Assembly: GCA_012839925.1 (NCBI GenBank)
Contig: DUMJ01000076.1
Location: 1-40,364, forward strand
DNA: 40,364 nucleotides
Direction: 5' to 3'
Origin: a bacterium
GTDB lineage: Bacteria; DUMJ01
Part shown: in pieces, positions 7,629 to 17,218 of the stretch
How positions within the stretch are numbered: position 1 is the first letter of the stretch
How the letters are laid out: each line of letters begins with the position of its first letter
Notes under the pieces: model-generated
Databases searched by the model: none
The model's input: the letters and a program-made list of their open reading frames with translations, nothing else
What the model was told of the DNA's origin: nothing
Position numbers and translations under genes: made by a program

Positions 7629-8875
7629 AAGTTCTTATAGTTGGTAGTGGTGGAAGGGAAGATGCTATAGCTTACAAGGTATCTCAAAGCCCTTTACTTT
7701 CTGAATTGTACTGTATTCCTGGCAATGGAGGTATGGCACAGAGAGGAAAGATTTTAGAGGGGAAGGTAGAAGATGTTCCTGAAATAGCCAAAGACTTGGG
7801 AATAGAGTTTGTAATAGTAGGACCTGAAGCTCCCCTGGTAGATGGAATAGTAGATAGATGTAGGGAATATAATATCTCTATATTTGGACCCGATTCCAGA
7901 GGGGCTCAACTTGAAGGTAGCAAGATCTTCGCCAAAAAATTTATGAAAAAAAATAATATCCCCACCGCGGAGTTTTACATACCCTCTGATTATAATGATG
8001 CGGTCATATATATAAAAGAGAATGGACTTAAGGCGATAAAGGCTGATGGACTTGCCGGTGGAAAAGGTGTGGTTATCCCGGAGGATTTAGATTCTGCCAG
8101 TAGTGTCATTTATAGATTTATGGTTGAGAGAGTTCTGGGTAAGTCTGGAGAGATGATAGTTTTAGAGGATATACTGGTTGGAAGAGAGATCTCCTGCATT
8201 GTAATTACCGATGGAAGTAATTACTGTTCCCTGCCCATAGCACAGGATTATAAGAGAGCTTATGACGGTAACAGGGGTCCAAATACAGGTGGTATGGGGA
8301 GTATAGCTCCCATATATATAGGGGAAGAGATAAGGAATAAGATTAAAGATAGAATAATAGAACGAACCCTGGAGGGTTTAAGAAGAGAAGGGATAACATA
8401 TAGAGGTGTTATCTATTTGGGACTTATGCTGGTAGATAATGACCCTTACGTGTTAGAGTATAATGTCAGGCTTGGTGATCCGGAGACCCAGGCTATTATT
8501 CCTTTATTGAAAGATGATATTTTAGAGATATTTTACGAGACTGTTACCTCTAATTTATCTCTGTCTAAACTGAACCTGAAACCTTGTTATACTTGTTGTG
8601 TTGTTCTGGTATCAGGAGGTTATCCTGGACATTATGAGGTCGGAAAAGAGATAACAGGATTAGATGATATTTCTGAGTGTATCTTATTTCACGCTGGAAC
8701 CAAGCTGGTTGATGATAGATTTTATACTGCAGGGGGCAGAGTTTTAAATGTTGTTGGTTCAGGTGAGACATTGGAGGTAGCCAGGGAAAAGGCATACGGA
8801 TGTGTATCCAGAATCAATTTTGAGAATATGTATTATAGAAAAGATATCGGACAGGGAGTGAGTAATATTGATTGA
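7625..8875 (+). CDS. purD: Phosphoribosylamine-glycine ligase
   Basis: This is the ATP-grasp enzyme that joins glycine to phosphoribosylamine in de novo purine synthesis. The ATG at 7625 overlaps the polA stop (ATGA) and gives the expected MKVLIVGSGGRE N-terminus; the upstream in-frame TTG and GTG codons are less likely. Motifs seen are GPEAPLVDGI, IKADGLAGGKGVVI, GPNTGGMGSI and EYNVRLGDPETQ. The length from this start is 416 residues, normal for the family. One oddity is that the usual GGREHA motif reads GGREDA. It overlaps purB by 8 bases, so two purine genes are coupled here, while the rest of the pathway is elsewhere. Confidence 0.95.
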   Translation: MKVLIVGSGGREDAIAYKVSQSPLLSELYCIPGNGGMAQRGKILEGKVEDVPEIAKDLGIEFVIVGPEAPLVDGIVDRCREYNISIFGPDSRGAQLEGSKIFAKKFMKKNNIPTAEFYIPSDYNDAVIYIKENGLKAIKADGLAGGKGVVIPEDLDSASSVIYRFMVERVLGKSGEMIVLEDILVGREISCIVITDGSNYCSLPIAQDYKRAYDGNRGPNTGGMGSIAPIYIGEEIRNKIKDRIIERTLEGLRREGITYRGVIYLGLMLVDNDPYVLEYNVRLGDPETQAIIPLLKDDILEIFYETVTSNLSLSKLNLKPCYTCCVVLVSGGYPGHYEVGKEITGLDDISECILFHAGTKLVDDRFYTAGGRVLNVVGSGETLEVAREKAYGCVSRINFENMYYRKDIGQGVSNID

Positions 8876-10172
8876 AAGATATAATGTTCCAGAAGTGGCT
8901 AGAATCTGGGAAGACGAGTATAAATTTTCTCTCTGGTTAAAGATAGAACTTCTGGTCTGTGAGGCTTATAACAAGCTTGGGGTTATTCCCCCCAGTGCTC
9001 TGGAAAGGATAAAAAAGAATGCCACGTATGGAAGTGCGGAGAAGGTAAAGGAGATAGAAAGAGAGACAAAGCATGATGTTGTCGCCTTTGTGAGGGCGGT
9101 AGGAGAGAATCTAGGTGAAGATGCTATGTATTTACATCTGGGACTTACCTCTTCTGACCTTCTTGATACCACTTTAAGCCTTCAGCTAAGAGAAGCCGGG
9201 AATATTATACTACGAGACTTAGAAGGAGTCATCTCCATAGTAAAGGAAAAAGCCAGGAGTTATAGAGATTTATTGATGATTGGTAGGACTCATGGGGTTC
9301 ATGCTGAACCGATTACCTTCGGTTTCAAACTGGCAGGCTGGATAGCAGAATTAGAACGGGATAAGAAGAGACTGATTTCTGCTATAGAAGAAGTCTCCGT
9401 TGGAAAGATTTCTGGGGCTGTAGGTACATATGCTGAAGTTCCACCTGAGGTGGAGGCTTATGTGTGTGATAAACTTAATCTTAAATCAGATACCGCTTCC
9501 ACACAGGTTATTTCAAGAGATAGATATGCATTCTTTATTTCTATGCTGGCTATACTTGGTTCCTCTCTTGAGAGGTTTGCCACAGAAATCAGACATATGG
9601 CAAGGACAGAGGTAAGAGAGGTGGAAGAAGGTTTCAGTAAAGGGCAGAGGGGTTCCAGTGCTATGCCACATAAAAAGAACCCTATAAATGCAGAACAGAT
9701 ATGTGGTCTTGCCAGAGTACTGAGAAGTAACTTTATAGCTTCTCTTGAAGATATGCCACTTTGGCACGAGAGGGATATAAGTCATTCTTCTGTAGAAAGA
9801 ATAATAATGCCAGATTCTACGGTATTGGCAAGTTATCTTCTTCGCAGATTTGGTCAGCTGGTGAGGGATCTGGTTATATATCCTGAAAATATGGAGAGAA
9901 ACCTAAAACTTACTGGGGGATTATATAACTCACAGAGGGTCTTGCTTGCTCTTATGAGCAAGGGACTTCCAAGAGATATTGCATATGAGATGGTCCAGAG
10001 GAATGCTCTTAAAGCCTGGGATTTAGAGAAGCCTTTATACGAACTTCTGGTTGAAGACGAGGAGGTAAGAAAGTATCTTACAGAGGAAGATCTGAAATCT
10101 TGTTTTACTGATGAAGAGTATAAGAAGAATTTAGATATTGTTTATAAAAGGGTCGGAATTGATGACCATTAG
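8868..10172 (+). CDS. purB: Adenylosuccinate lyase
   Basis: It releases fumarate from SAICAR and from adenylosuccinate, two steps of purine synthesis. The 434 residues belong to the fumarase/aspartase superfamily, with the signature loop GSSAMPHKKNP carrying the flexible catalytic serine. GLTSSDLLDT and IGRTHGVHAEPITFG supply the substrate pocket and the general-acid histidine region. The start codon is TTG at 8868, read as MIERYNVPEV, overlapping the end of purD, with a GGGAG a few bases upstream. This short helical form matches the Bacillus/Thermotoga type rather than the longer E. coli type. Confidence 0.95.
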   Translation: MIERYNVPEVARIWEDEYKFSLWLKIELLVCEAYNKLGVIPPSALERIKKNATYGSAEKVKEIERETKHDVVAFVRAVGENLGEDAMYLHLGLTSSDLLDTTLSLQLREAGNIILRDLEGVISIVKEKARSYRDLLMIGRTHGVHAEPITFGFKLAGWIAELERDKKRLISAIEEVSVGKISGAVGTYAEVPPEVEAYVCDKLNLKSDTASTQVISRDRYAFFISMLAILGSSLERFATEIRHMARTEVREVEEGFSKGQRGSSAMPHKKNPINAEQICGLARVLRSNFIASLEDMPLWHERDISHSSVERIIMPDSTVLASYLLRRFGQLVRDLVIYPENMERNLKLTGGLYNSQRVLLALMSKGLPRDIAYEMVQRNALKAWDLEKPLYELLVEDEEVRKYLTEEDLKSCFTDEEYKKNLDIVYKRVGIDDH

Positions 10173-10202
10173 ATGAGTAAAAACATTTATCAGGAGGTAA
10201 AA

Positions 10203-10949
10203 ATGAGTAGAATACCTATAGCTCTGCAGCTTTATTCGGTGAGAGAAGAATGTGCTAAAGATTTTGTGGGTACAGTAAAGGCTGTTTCAGAAATGGGGTA
10301 TGATGGGGTTGAGTTTGCAGGATATTATAATTTAAGCGCCAGTGAATTAAAGAGTATCCTGGATGATTTTGGCTTGAAAGTGGCGGGAACTCACATTGGA
10401 ATTAATACCTTAATTGGGGACGAACTTCAGAGGACGATTGAATTTAATGCCACATTGGGTAATAAATTTCTCATTGTTCCGGCGTTACCACCGGATTATA
10501 CCGGGACTAGAGAAGGTTGGCTTAAGGTAGCAGAGATGATGAGTGAGATATCTGAAAAGATAAAGCCCTATGGAATGAAGGTTGGCTATCATAATCATGA
10601 TATTGAGTTTAAAAAAATAGATGGAGAAACCCCCTGGGATATATTTTTCCAGAATACGAGTGAAGATGTTGTTATGCAATTAGATATCGGGAATGCCATA
10701 CATGGTTCGGCTGATCCGATAGAGATACTTAAGAAATATCCTGGAAGAGCAATTACTGTTCATCTTAAGGAGTATCCGTTTAGCGCTCCAGCTGTCGGTG
10801 AAGGGGAGGTTAACTGGAAAGAGATATTTAACATTTGTGAAACAATAGGGGGGACCGAATGGTATATAGTGGAATACGAAACACCGGGTAGACCTCCTTT
10901 AGAATCGGTTAGACGTTGTATAGAAAACCTGAGGAGGATGGGAAAGTAG
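10203..10949 (+). CDS. Sugar phosphate isomerase/epimerase-like TIM-barrel protein
   Basis: This is a member of the xylose isomerase-like / AP-endonuclease 2 TIM-barrel family (IolE/hydroxypyruvate isomerase type). Family members isomerise, epimerise or dehydrate sugars with a divalent metal. Visible features are IALQLYSVREEC at the N-terminus, GYDGVEFAG, YHNHDIEF, MQLDIGNAIHGSADP, TVHLKEY and the metal-ligand-like EWYIVEYE. I place the start at ATG 10203 because a strong AGGAGG (10192-10197) lies 5 nt upstream; an in-frame ATG at 10173 would add ten residues but has no ribosome site. That gives 248 residues. The substrate is unknown, and the neighbours (purB, hflX) do not indicate one. Confidence 0.8.
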   Translation: MSRIPIALQLYSVREECAKDFVGTVKAVSEMGYDGVEFAGYYNLSASELKSILDDFGLKVAGTHIGINTLIGDELQRTIEFNATLGNKFLIVPALPPDYTGTREGWLKVAEMMSEISEKIKPYGMKVGYHNHDIEFKKIDGETPWDIFFQNTSEDVVMQLDIGNAIHGSADPIEILKKYPGRAITVHLKEYPFSAPAVGEGEVNWKEIFNICETIGGTEWYIVEYETPGRPPLESVRRCIENLRRMGK

Positions 10950-10959
10950 CTCAAGTTTT

Positions 10960-12546
10960 ATGAATACAGTTGAGGAGATAAAGAAGAGGTTAACGTTTTC
11001 CTTAAAGAGGGAGGCTAATAGCGACAACTTTATAAGCGAGAATTTTATAAGAGAACTGGCATCTTCATCTGTAAAACTCCATAAGGATATCTCAGTCTTT
11101 CTCTCCAGGAAGAAGCAGATAATAGATGTTACTATTAATGGGGGAATAGTTACCTTATCTTCTCGACAGGATAAGAATGTCTTATCAAAAGTTTTTTGTA
11201 TCAATACGAAATTTGGTAAGGATGTAAGGATAAGTGGTATTGATCTTGCTACACTTAAAAACTTAAAACTTGACTTTCTTGCAATCCTCACCATCTTAAA
11301 AGATGGTAGACCTGGTGAGATGCAGGTTGCTTTTCTTAGTGGAGAAAGACTTGATAAATTTGAATTCATCGGACCATATCCGTATGAATACTTTCTTACG
11401 TTCGACTTTCTAGGAAAGATATCCGAAACTGAACAAGATGCCAAGACAGATGTATATAATACTGAGCCGGAGAGAGAAAGGGTAGTACTTGTAGATGTGA
11501 GAAACGGTAAAGATAAAGAGTTTGAAGATTATCTCTTTGATGAGCTAGAAAGGTTGACCTACACTGCCAGTGGAGAGGTTGTTTATAAACTCTATCAGAA
11601 GAAGGGTTCGCCGGATCCACAGTTTTATATAGGGGAAGGGAAGCTGAAAGAGCTGGCAGATATTGTACAGAGGGTATCTGGAGATCTGGTTATATTCAAT
11701 GGAGAGCTTTCTCCATCTCAGATAGCAAACTTAGAGTCTATCCTGAGGACCAGAGTTATAGATAGAACAGATTTGATTCTTGATATCTTTGCTAAACGTG
11801 CAAGGACAAAAGAAGGAAAGTTACAGGTAGAGCTTGCCCAGTTAAAACATCTTTTGCCTAGGCTTATAGGTAGAGGGAAAGAACTTTCTCGTCTTGGTGG
11901 TGGTATAGGAACCAGGGGACCTGGAGAAAGAAAATTGGAAACAGATCGACGGCATATTGAACGCAGGATAGAATTTTTAGGGCAGGAGATTGAAAGGATT
12001 AAGAGACATAGGACGCTTATAAGGTCGAATAGAGAAAGAAATAATGTTCCTGTGATCGCACTTGTTGGTTATACCAATGCAGGTAAATCCACCTTAATGA
12101 ATGCTCTTACACATTCCGATGTGCTGGTAGAGGATAAGCTTTTTGCTACTTTGGATCCTACCACCAGAATATTATGGCTTGATGATATAAAGGTTTTATT
12201 GACCGATACTGTTGGATTTATACATAAACTTCCGCATCATCTGGTGGAAGCTTTTTCTTCCACCTTGGAAGAGATAAGATACGCTGATATTATACTGAAT
12301 ATTATAGATGCAAGTGACCCATTTTTCTACGAGCATATAAGGGTGGTAGATGAGATGCTTAAATATCTTGAGTCTTATAATAAGACTATAATCAGAGTCT
12401 ATAATAAGATTGATCTCTTACAAAATCAGGATGATATAATACCGGTCACAGAAGATACAGGTGTATTTGTATCTGCCATTACGGGAGAAAACTTGGATAA
12501 ACTTAAGTCTCTTCTTAAAGATCAGGTTAAATGTATCTCTAGATAA
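10960..12546 (+). CDS. hflX: Ribosome-associated GTPase HflX with long N-terminal extension
   Basis: This GTPase binds the 50S subunit and can split stalled or heat-damaged ribosomes. The G domain has G1 GYTNAGKST, G3 DTVGF and G4 NKIDLL, preceded by the HflX-specific glycine-rich segment GRGKELSRLGGGIGTRGPGE. At 528 residues it is about 100 longer than E. coli HflX. The extra N-terminal part of about 170 residues corresponds to the extension of long clostridial HflX proteins. In those, as I remember them, a histidine-rich HTHP segment occurs; here the matching place reads INTKFGKDVRISGID. The Shine-Dalgarno is weak. A 163-base gap before hrcA ends this gene run. Confidence 0.92.
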   Translation: MNTVEEIKKRLTFSLKREANSDNFISENFIRELASSSVKLHKDISVFLSRKKQIIDVTINGGIVTLSSRQDKNVLSKVFCINTKFGKDVRISGIDLATLKNLKLDFLAILTILKDGRPGEMQVAFLSGERLDKFEFIGPYPYEYFLTFDFLGKISETEQDAKTDVYNTEPERERVVLVDVRNGKDKEFEDYLFDELERLTYTASGEVVYKLYQKKGSPDPQFYIGEGKLKELADIVQRVSGDLVIFNGELSPSQIANLESILRTRVIDRTDLILDIFAKRARTKEGKLQVELAQLKHLLPRLIGRGKELSRLGGGIGTRGPGERKLETDRRHIERRIEFLGQEIERIKRHRTLIRSNRERNNVPVIALVGYTNAGKSTLMNALTHSDVLVEDKLFATLDPTTRILWLDDIKVLLTDTVGFIHKLPHHLVEAFSSTLEEIRYADIILNIIDASDPFFYEHIRVVDEMLKYLESYNKTIIRVYNKIDLLQNQDDIIPVTEDTGVFVSAITGENLDKLKSLLKDQVKCISR

Positions 12547-12588
12547 TTAAGTGTTCTGCTTATAAATCTATAATTTCCACTGGAAGTA

Positions 12589-12608
12589 CCTCTGATTTTA
12601 ATCAGGGG
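12589..12608 (+). terminator. Possible weak terminator hairpin after hflX
   Basis: The stem CCTCTGAT/ATCAGGGG (8 pairs including one G-T) has a TTTA loop. The next T run (CTTTTTCTT) starts 11-12 bases later, so this is not a canonical intrinsic terminator. The rest of 12547-12625 shows nothing else recognisable. Confidence 0.3.
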
Positions 12609-12625
12609 ATAATAAAAGCTTTTTC

Positions 12626-12654
12626 TTGACAAAGACCAAAGTAAATGATAAACT
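12626..12654 (+). promoter_or_regulatory. Sigma-A type promoter of the hrcA-dnaK operon
   Basis: A perfect -35 TTGACA (12626-12631) and a 17-nt spacer lead to TAAACT (12649-12654), which is preceded by TGA as an extended -10. The predicted start is near 12661, which puts the CIRCE operator at the very beginning of the transcript. Confidence 0.8.
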
Positions 12655-12666
12655 TTTTATATAAAA

Positions 12667-12693
12667 TTAGCACTTGAAGCTCTGGAGTGCTAA
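12667..12693. promoter_or_regulatory. CIRCE operator (HrcA binding site)
   Basis: TTAGCACTT-N9-GAGTGCTAA matches the CIRCE consensus TTAGCACTC-N9-GAGTGCTAA with a single mismatch in the left arm. It lies just downstream of the predicted transcription start and 18 bases before the hrcA start codon. HrcA encoded immediately downstream should repress its own operon here, with derepression on heat shock. Confidence 0.95.
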
Positions 12694-12710
12694 TGGGGGA
12701 TGATGGAAGT

Positions 12711-13712
12711 ATGCTTACAGAGAGAGAAAAGATAATTTTAAAGGCGGTAGTTGAAGAGTATATAAACACCGGAGAGCCTATTAGCTCAAAGGTTGTGATG
12801 TCTAAATATTGTCCCTATGTCAGTTCTGCTACCGTTAGAAATGATATGGGTGTTTTAGAGGAGATGGGTTATATTACTCAACCCCATCCTTCGGCTGGGA
12901 GAATACCCAGTCCAAAGGGTTATAAATATTATGTAGAGAATCTGCTGGACGACTGTAAACTTTCTCCTCAGCAGAGGATGAGGATAAGAAAGATATTATC
13001 CGGTTTAGAATCAGAGATAAGAGACTTGAGAGAGATGATAAGGACTACATCCTGGTTGATAGCTCAGTTATCAAAACTTCTGGCTTTTTCGTATGGACCA
13101 ATTTCTTCCGGAAGACACATAAAGAAGCTCTGGCTTACACCAGTGAATGGAGAGAGTGTCCTCCTTGTATATATGACTAATGTAGGTGAAGTTAATCATA
13201 AGGTCATTTCTGCTAAATATAACCAGTATAATCTGGAGAGGCTTTCCAATACATTCTCCAGTAAATTGGAAAATGAAGATATGGACAGGCTTGATATCAA
13301 TGAGATTGTAACTCTTCTACCAGAAGAGGAGCCTTTAATAAAAGAGGTCTTTGAACACCTTAGAAGAGAAAAGTATACCACTGCTGAATCATATATAGAA
13401 GGAACAGATTATATTGATAAGATACCAGAGTTTAATAATCCAGAGATTCTTAAAAATCTTATCAGTATAATAAATAAGGAAGATTTAGTTATGGAACAGA
13501 TAAATGCGGCGATCAGCTCCGGAGACGTATGGACAAGTATTGGAGAGAAAGGGGAACTCACCTTTATAGTAGTTCCATATTTTATGGAGGATTTTCCCAT
13601 AGGGGGAGCTGGAGTGGTAGGTCCGGTCAGGATGAATTACAAATATATAATTCCACTTTTGAACTACCTGAAAAACTGCATATCTGATATGCTTTCAGTC
13701 CGTTGGAGGTGA
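12711..13712 (+). CDS. hrcA: Heat-inducible transcription repressor HrcA
   Basis: It represses class I heat-shock genes by binding CIRCE. The N-terminal winged helix-turn-helix is recognisable (SSATVRNDMGVLEEMGYI, then HPSAGRIPSPKGYKYYVENL), followed by the GAF-like dimer domain ending GPVRMNYKYIIPLLNYL. I choose ATG 12711, giving the standard MLTEREKIIL start and 333 residues. GTG 12687 and ATG 12693 are in frame but overlap the CIRCE right arm; GGGGGA at about 12695-12700 serves 12711. It is the first gene of a seven-gene operon in the Bacillus/Clostridium order, and grpE starts 3 bases after its stop. Confidence 0.95.
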   Translation: MLTEREKIILKAVVEEYINTGEPISSKVVMSKYCPYVSSATVRNDMGVLEEMGYITQPHPSAGRIPSPKGYKYYVENLLDDCKLSPQQRMRIRKILSGLESEIRDLREMIRTTSWLIAQLSKLLAFSYGPISSGRHIKKLWLTPVNGESVLLVYMTNVGEVNHKVISAKYNQYNLERLSNTFSSKLENEDMDRLDINEIVTLLPEEEPLIKEVFEHLRREKYTTAESYIEGTDYIDKIPEFNNPEILKNLISIINKEDLVMEQINAAISSGDVWTSIGEKGELTFIVVPYFMEDFPIGGAGVVGPVRMNYKYIIPLLNYLKNCISDMLSVRWR

Positions 13713-13715
13713 ACT

Positions 13716-14207
13716 ATGGAAGAAGAGTTGAAGGAAAATCTTCCTGCTGAAGATATAGCGATGATAAAAGAGCAATATAAAGAACTAGAGGATAAATTCT
13801 TAAGGCTTGCAGCAGATTTTGATAACTATAGGAAGAGAATGGCTCGAGAGATAGAGGAATTAAAAGATGTAATCAGAATAGAGCTTATCAGAAGCTTGCT
13901 TCCTCTGTTAGATGATATAGAGAGGGCATTCTCTTCTATTCCTGCTGACAGGGATGATGGGATAAGAGATGGAATAGAGATGATAATGAAGAATTTCCAG
14001 GATTGGTTGACCAGTCAGGGAGTAAAAACTGTAGAGATTTCTGATGATATTTTTGATCCTAAATATCATGAGGTTGTAGTAGTTGAAGAAGATGAGAATA
14101 TAGATAAGGACAAGGTTGAAGAGTTAAGAACAGGTTATACTCTTAATGACAGGGTAATAAGACCTACTATGGTAAAGATTATTAAGAAGGTAAAGGAGGG
14201 AAATTAA
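13716..14207 (+). CDS. grpE: Nucleotide exchange factor GrpE
   Basis: It releases ADP from DnaK and acts as a thermosensor of the chaperone cycle. The 163 residues consist of a charged N-terminus, a long coiled coil (about residues 15-60, containing KFLRLAADFDNYRKRMARE) and the C-terminal beta domain with FDPKYHEVV and GYTLNDRVIRPTMVKI, the family signature. The ATG has a good ribosome site, GGAGGTG, overlapping the hrcA end. dnaK follows after 3 bases. It is co-transcribed from the CIRCE-controlled promoter. Confidence 0.96.
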   Translation: MEEELKENLPAEDIAMIKEQYKELEDKFLRLAADFDNYRKRMAREIEELKDVIRIELIRSLLPLLDDIERAFSSIPADRDDGIRDGIEMIMKNFQDWLTSQGVKTVEISDDIFDPKYHEVVVVEEDENIDKDKVEELRTGYTLNDRVIRPTMVKIIKKVKEGN

Positions 14208-14210
14208 AAT

Positions 14211-16043
14211 ATGGCTAAGGTTATTGGAATTGATTTAGGAACTACTAACTCAGTTGTAGCTTTTGTAGAGGGCGGAAAGCCTACAGTTATTCCCAATGCA
14301 GAGGGTAGTAGACTTACCCCGTCTGCTGTAGCTTTTACTCAGGATGGGCAGATACTTGTGGGAGAGCTGGCTAAGAGACAGGCTATCCTCAATCCTGAAA
14401 GAACTATACTTTCCATAAAGCGTCATATGGGAACTAATTATAAGATCAGGATAGATAATAAGGAATATACACCCCAAGAGATCTCTGCAATGATACTGAG
14501 GAAATTGAAAGAGGATGCAGAGGCGTATCTGGGAGAAAAGGTAGAAAAGGCAGTTATAACTGTCCCTGCATATTTTAACGATGCGCAGCGTCAGGCTACG
14601 AAAGAGGCAGGGGTCATAGCTGGACTTGACGTTATGAGAATTATCAATGAGCCAACGGCGTCTTCTTTGGCATATGGTCTGGATAAAGAAGGAACGCAGA
14701 CTATACTGGTTTATGATTTAGGTGGGGGGACTTTTGATGTATCTATTCTGGAGATAGGAGAAGGTGTATTTGAAGTTAAAGCTACCAGTGGTGACACGCA
14801 TCTGGGTGGTGATGATTACGACCAGAGGATAATAAACTTTCTTGTTGAGGAATTCAAGAGGAAAGAGGGAATTGATCTGAGTCAGGACAGAATGGTCCTT
14901 CAAAGACTTAAAGAGGCAGCTGAAAAGGCTAAGATTGAGCTCTCTTCACTTATGGCTACAGAGATTAATCTTCCATTTATAACTGCTACTAATAGTGGAC
15001 CAAAGCATATGAATATTACTCTTACCAGAGCTCAATTTGAGGCTATGACTAAGGACCTTACAGAAAGAACTAGAGAGCCTATATACAGGGCTTTGTCTGA
15101 TGCTAAACTGGACCCTTCCAGGATAGATAAGGTTTTACTGGTTGGTGGTTCTACCAGAATGCCGGCTGTTCAAAGATTGGTAAAAGAGATATTCAATAAA
15201 GAGCCCAGAAAGGATATAAATCCTGATGAATGTGTGGCTTTAGGTGCAGCCATTCAAGGGGCAGTACTAGCTGGTGAGATAAGAGATGTGGTACTACTTG
15301 ATGTAACTCCACTTTCTCTCGGGATAGAGACACTAGGTGGTGTCTTTACCAGGATGATAGAACGTAATACCACTATCCCGGTCTCTAAGAGTGAGATATT
15401 TACCACTGCTGTGGATAACCAGACAGCTGTAGAGATTCATGTCCTTCAGGGAGAGAGACCTATGGCTGCCGACAATCTTTCCCTGGGAAAATTTATTTTA
15501 GATGGGATTCCTCCTGCTCCAAGGGGTGTTCCAAAGATTCAGGTTACATTTGATATAGATGCAAATGGTATAGTTCATGTATCTGCTAAGGACCTGGCTA
15601 CTAATAAAGAGCAGAGAATTACTGTAAAGGGTGGAACCGGTTTATCTAAAGAAGAGATTGATCGTATGGTTAAAGAAGCTCAGGCTCATGCTGAAGAAGA
15701 TAGACGTAAGAGGGAAGAGATAGAGGCAAGGAATCAGCTTGATGGTCTGATATATACGGCAGAAAAGCTGGTGAAGGATGCAGGTGGGAAGGTCTCTCAG
15801 GACCTTCTGGATGGACTTAATAAGACCATAGAAGAGGTCAAATCTAGTGATAAGTCTGATCTGGATAAGATTAAAGAATTGACAAATAAACTTAACGATG
15901 CTATATACAAAGTATCAACCGAGCTCTACGCTAAAGCGAGTGCTCAGCAAACCAGTACTGAGTCACCTCCAGAGAATCAACAACAGGATTCTAATGGGGG
16001 GAAGAACGAGGGAACTATTGATACTGATTATAAGGTTCAGTAA
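14211..16043 (+). CDS. dnaK: Chaperone DnaK (Hsp70)
   Basis: This is an ATP-dependent Hsp70 working with DnaJ and GrpE on unfolded proteins. The 610 residues have the ATPase domain with [23 protein letters not shown] and [12 protein letters not shown], the linker region [16 protein letters not shown], and a substrate domain with the QGERPMA segment. The N-terminal quadrant reads [12 protein letters not shown] directly into YTPQEISA, so the roughly 24-residue insertion typical of proteobacterial DnaK is absent, as in Firmicutes. The C-terminal tail ends IDTDYKVQ after a Q/S/N-rich linker. It has a strong ribosome site (AAGGAGG) 3 bases after grpE. Confidence 0.98.
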   Translation: MAKVIGIDLGTTNSVVAFVEGGKPTVIPNAEGSRLTPSAVAFTQDGQILVGELAKRQAILNPERTILSIKRHMGTNYKIRIDNKEYTPQEISAMILRKLKEDAEAYLGEKVEKAVITVPAYFNDAQRQATKEAGVIAGLDVMRIINEPTASSLAYGLDKEGTQTILVYDLGGGTFDVSILEIGEGVFEVKATSGDTHLGGDDYDQRIINFLVEEFKRKEGIDLSQDRMVLQRLKEAAEKAKIELSSLMATEINLPFITATNSGPKHMNITLTRAQFEAMTKDLTERTREPIYRALSDAKLDPSRIDKVLLVGGSTRMPAVQRLVKEIFNKEPRKDINPDECVALGAAIQGAVLAGEIRDVVLLDVTPLSLGIETLGGVFTRMIERNTTIPVSKSEIFTTAVDNQTAVEIHVLQGERPMAADNLSLGKFILDGIPPAPRGVPKIQVTFDIDANGIVHVSAKDLATNKEQRITVKGGTGLSKEEIDRMVKEAQAHAEEDRRKREEIEARNQLDGLIYTAEKLVKDAGGKVSQDLLDGLNKTIEEVKSSDKSDLDKIKELTNKLNDAIYKVSTELYAKASAQQTSTESPPENQQQDSNGGKNEGTIDTDYKVQ

Positions 16044-16048
16044 TAGCT

Positions 16049-17218
16049 ATGCCAGGTAAGGACTATTATGAGATATTAGGGGTATCTAGAGATGCTTCTC
16101 TAGAGGATATAAAGAAGGCTTATAGAAGCTTGGCTAAGCAGTATCATCCCGATGTAAATAAAGATGACCCTCAGGCTAGTGAGAAATTTAAAGAGATAAA
16201 TGAAGCATACGAGGTTCTGAGTGATCCTAATAAGAGAGCTCAGTATGACCGTTTTGGAATGGTTGGTGGAGATTTTTCTTCTTATGGAGGACAGGGATAT
16301 ACTTCAGATTTTGGTGGCTTCAATGATTTTTCAAGTATATTTAATGATCTTGGCTCAGGTTTAGACGATTTTATAGATTCTCTCTTTGGAAGAGGCAGGG
16401 CAAGGACATCCTCAAGCAGGACTGCCAGAAGAGGTATGGATATAACAGCCAGCATAACTGTTACTCTGGAGGATGTCCTTGCCGGGATAGAAAGAGAGAT
16501 AGAAATAGACAGAAAAGAGATCTGCGATATATGTAATGGAAATGGTTTAGAACCAGGAACCCAGCCTGAGAAGTGTCCTTACTGTAACGGGACAGGTGAA
16601 ATTAGATCTGTCCGTAATACAATCTTTGGACAAATGGTTAATATTGCTGCCTGTCCATCCTGCAGAGGAACAGGCAAGATTATTACACATCCCTGTCATC
16701 AGTGTGGTGGCAGAGGTTTTGTCTCCAGAAGAAGAAAGGTTCTGGTAAAGGTTCCAGCTGGAGTAGAGGATGGAGTAAGACTCAGATTGAGAGGTGAGGG
16801 AGATACTGGAATTAATGGTGGACCAGCTGGGGACCTCTTTGTATTCGTAAAAGTAGAACCACATCCTCTTTTTAAGAGACTGGGAGCAGATCTGGAATAT
16901 CAGGCTGCTATAGATGTGTTTGATGCTATTTTGGGGACAGAAATTGAAGTTCCTACCCTCGAAAAGAGTAGGGAAAAGATAAATATTCCATCTGGAACTC
17001 AGTTTAATTCTACTTTTAGATTAAGAGGAAGGGGGCTCCCATATTTAAACAATGGTGGAAGGGGTGACCTTATAGTCAGGGTAAAGATAGATGTCCCCCA
17101 GAAGATCAGTGAAAGGGAGAGAGAGTTGTTAGAAGAGATAGCCAGTATACGTGGTAAGAAGATTAATAAAGATGGAAAGTCTTTTTTTGATAAGGTAAAG
17201 AATGTCTTTGGAGGTTAA
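16049..17218 (+). CDS. dnaJ: Chaperone DnaJ (type I Hsp40)
   Basis: This co-chaperone stimulates DnaK ATPase and delivers substrates. The J domain has HPD at residues 33-35, followed by a Gly/Phe-rich region, then the zinc-binding domain with four CxxCxGxG-type repeats ([32 protein letters not shown]), and two C-terminal substrate domains. The length of 389 residues is typical. It starts 5 bases after dnaK, with only a weak ribosome site, so coupling is likely. Two 15-base segments in the region between the G/F and zinc domains form a perfect inverted repeat (listed separately). Confidence 0.97.
   Translation: MPGKDYYEILGVSRDASLEDIKKAYRSLAKQYHPDVNKDDPQASEKFKEINEAYEVLSDPNKRAQYDRFGMVGGDFSSYGGQGYTSDFGGFNDFSSIFNDLGSGLDDFIDSLFGRGRARTSSSRTARRGMDITASITVTLEDVLAGIEREIEIDRKEICDICNGNGLEPGTQPEKCPYCNGTGEIRSVRNTIFGQMVNIAACPSCRGTGKIITHPCHQCGGRGFVSRRRKVLVKVPAGVEDGVRLRLRGEGDTGINGGPAGDLFVFVKVEPHPLFKRLGADLEYQAAIDVFDAILGTEIEVPTLEKSREKINIPSGTQFNSTFRLRGRGLPYLNNGGRGDLIVRVKIDVPQKISERERELLEEIASIRGKKINKDGKSFFDKVKNVFGG
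16399..16483. repeat. Perfect 15-bp inverted repeat inside dnaJ
   Basis: The arms GGCAAGGACATCCTC (16399-16413) and GAGGATGTCCTTGCC (16469-16483) are exact reverse complements separated by 55 bases. The first arm is in the variable arginine/serine-rich linker; the second encodes the better conserved LEDVLAG segment. The function is unknown. Confidence 0.9.

Noticed and set aside
10173..10202. Upstream in-frame ATG extending the sugar-isomerase-like protein by ten residues
   Set aside because: No ribosome site precedes it, whereas the ATG at 10203 has AGGAGG at the right distance and matches the family start.
12243..12264. 8-bp hairpin with CTTTTT loop in hflX, and 7-bp hairpins at 11290-11307, 11699-11716 and 36359-36376
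   Set aside because: Several stems of 7-8 bp are expected by chance in 40 kb; none is near a start or end of a gene.
12687..12710. GTG/ATG starts for hrcA overlapping the CIRCE element
   Set aside because: The extra residues do not match HrcA, which normally starts MLTER; the ATG at 12711 has an upstream purine-rich site.
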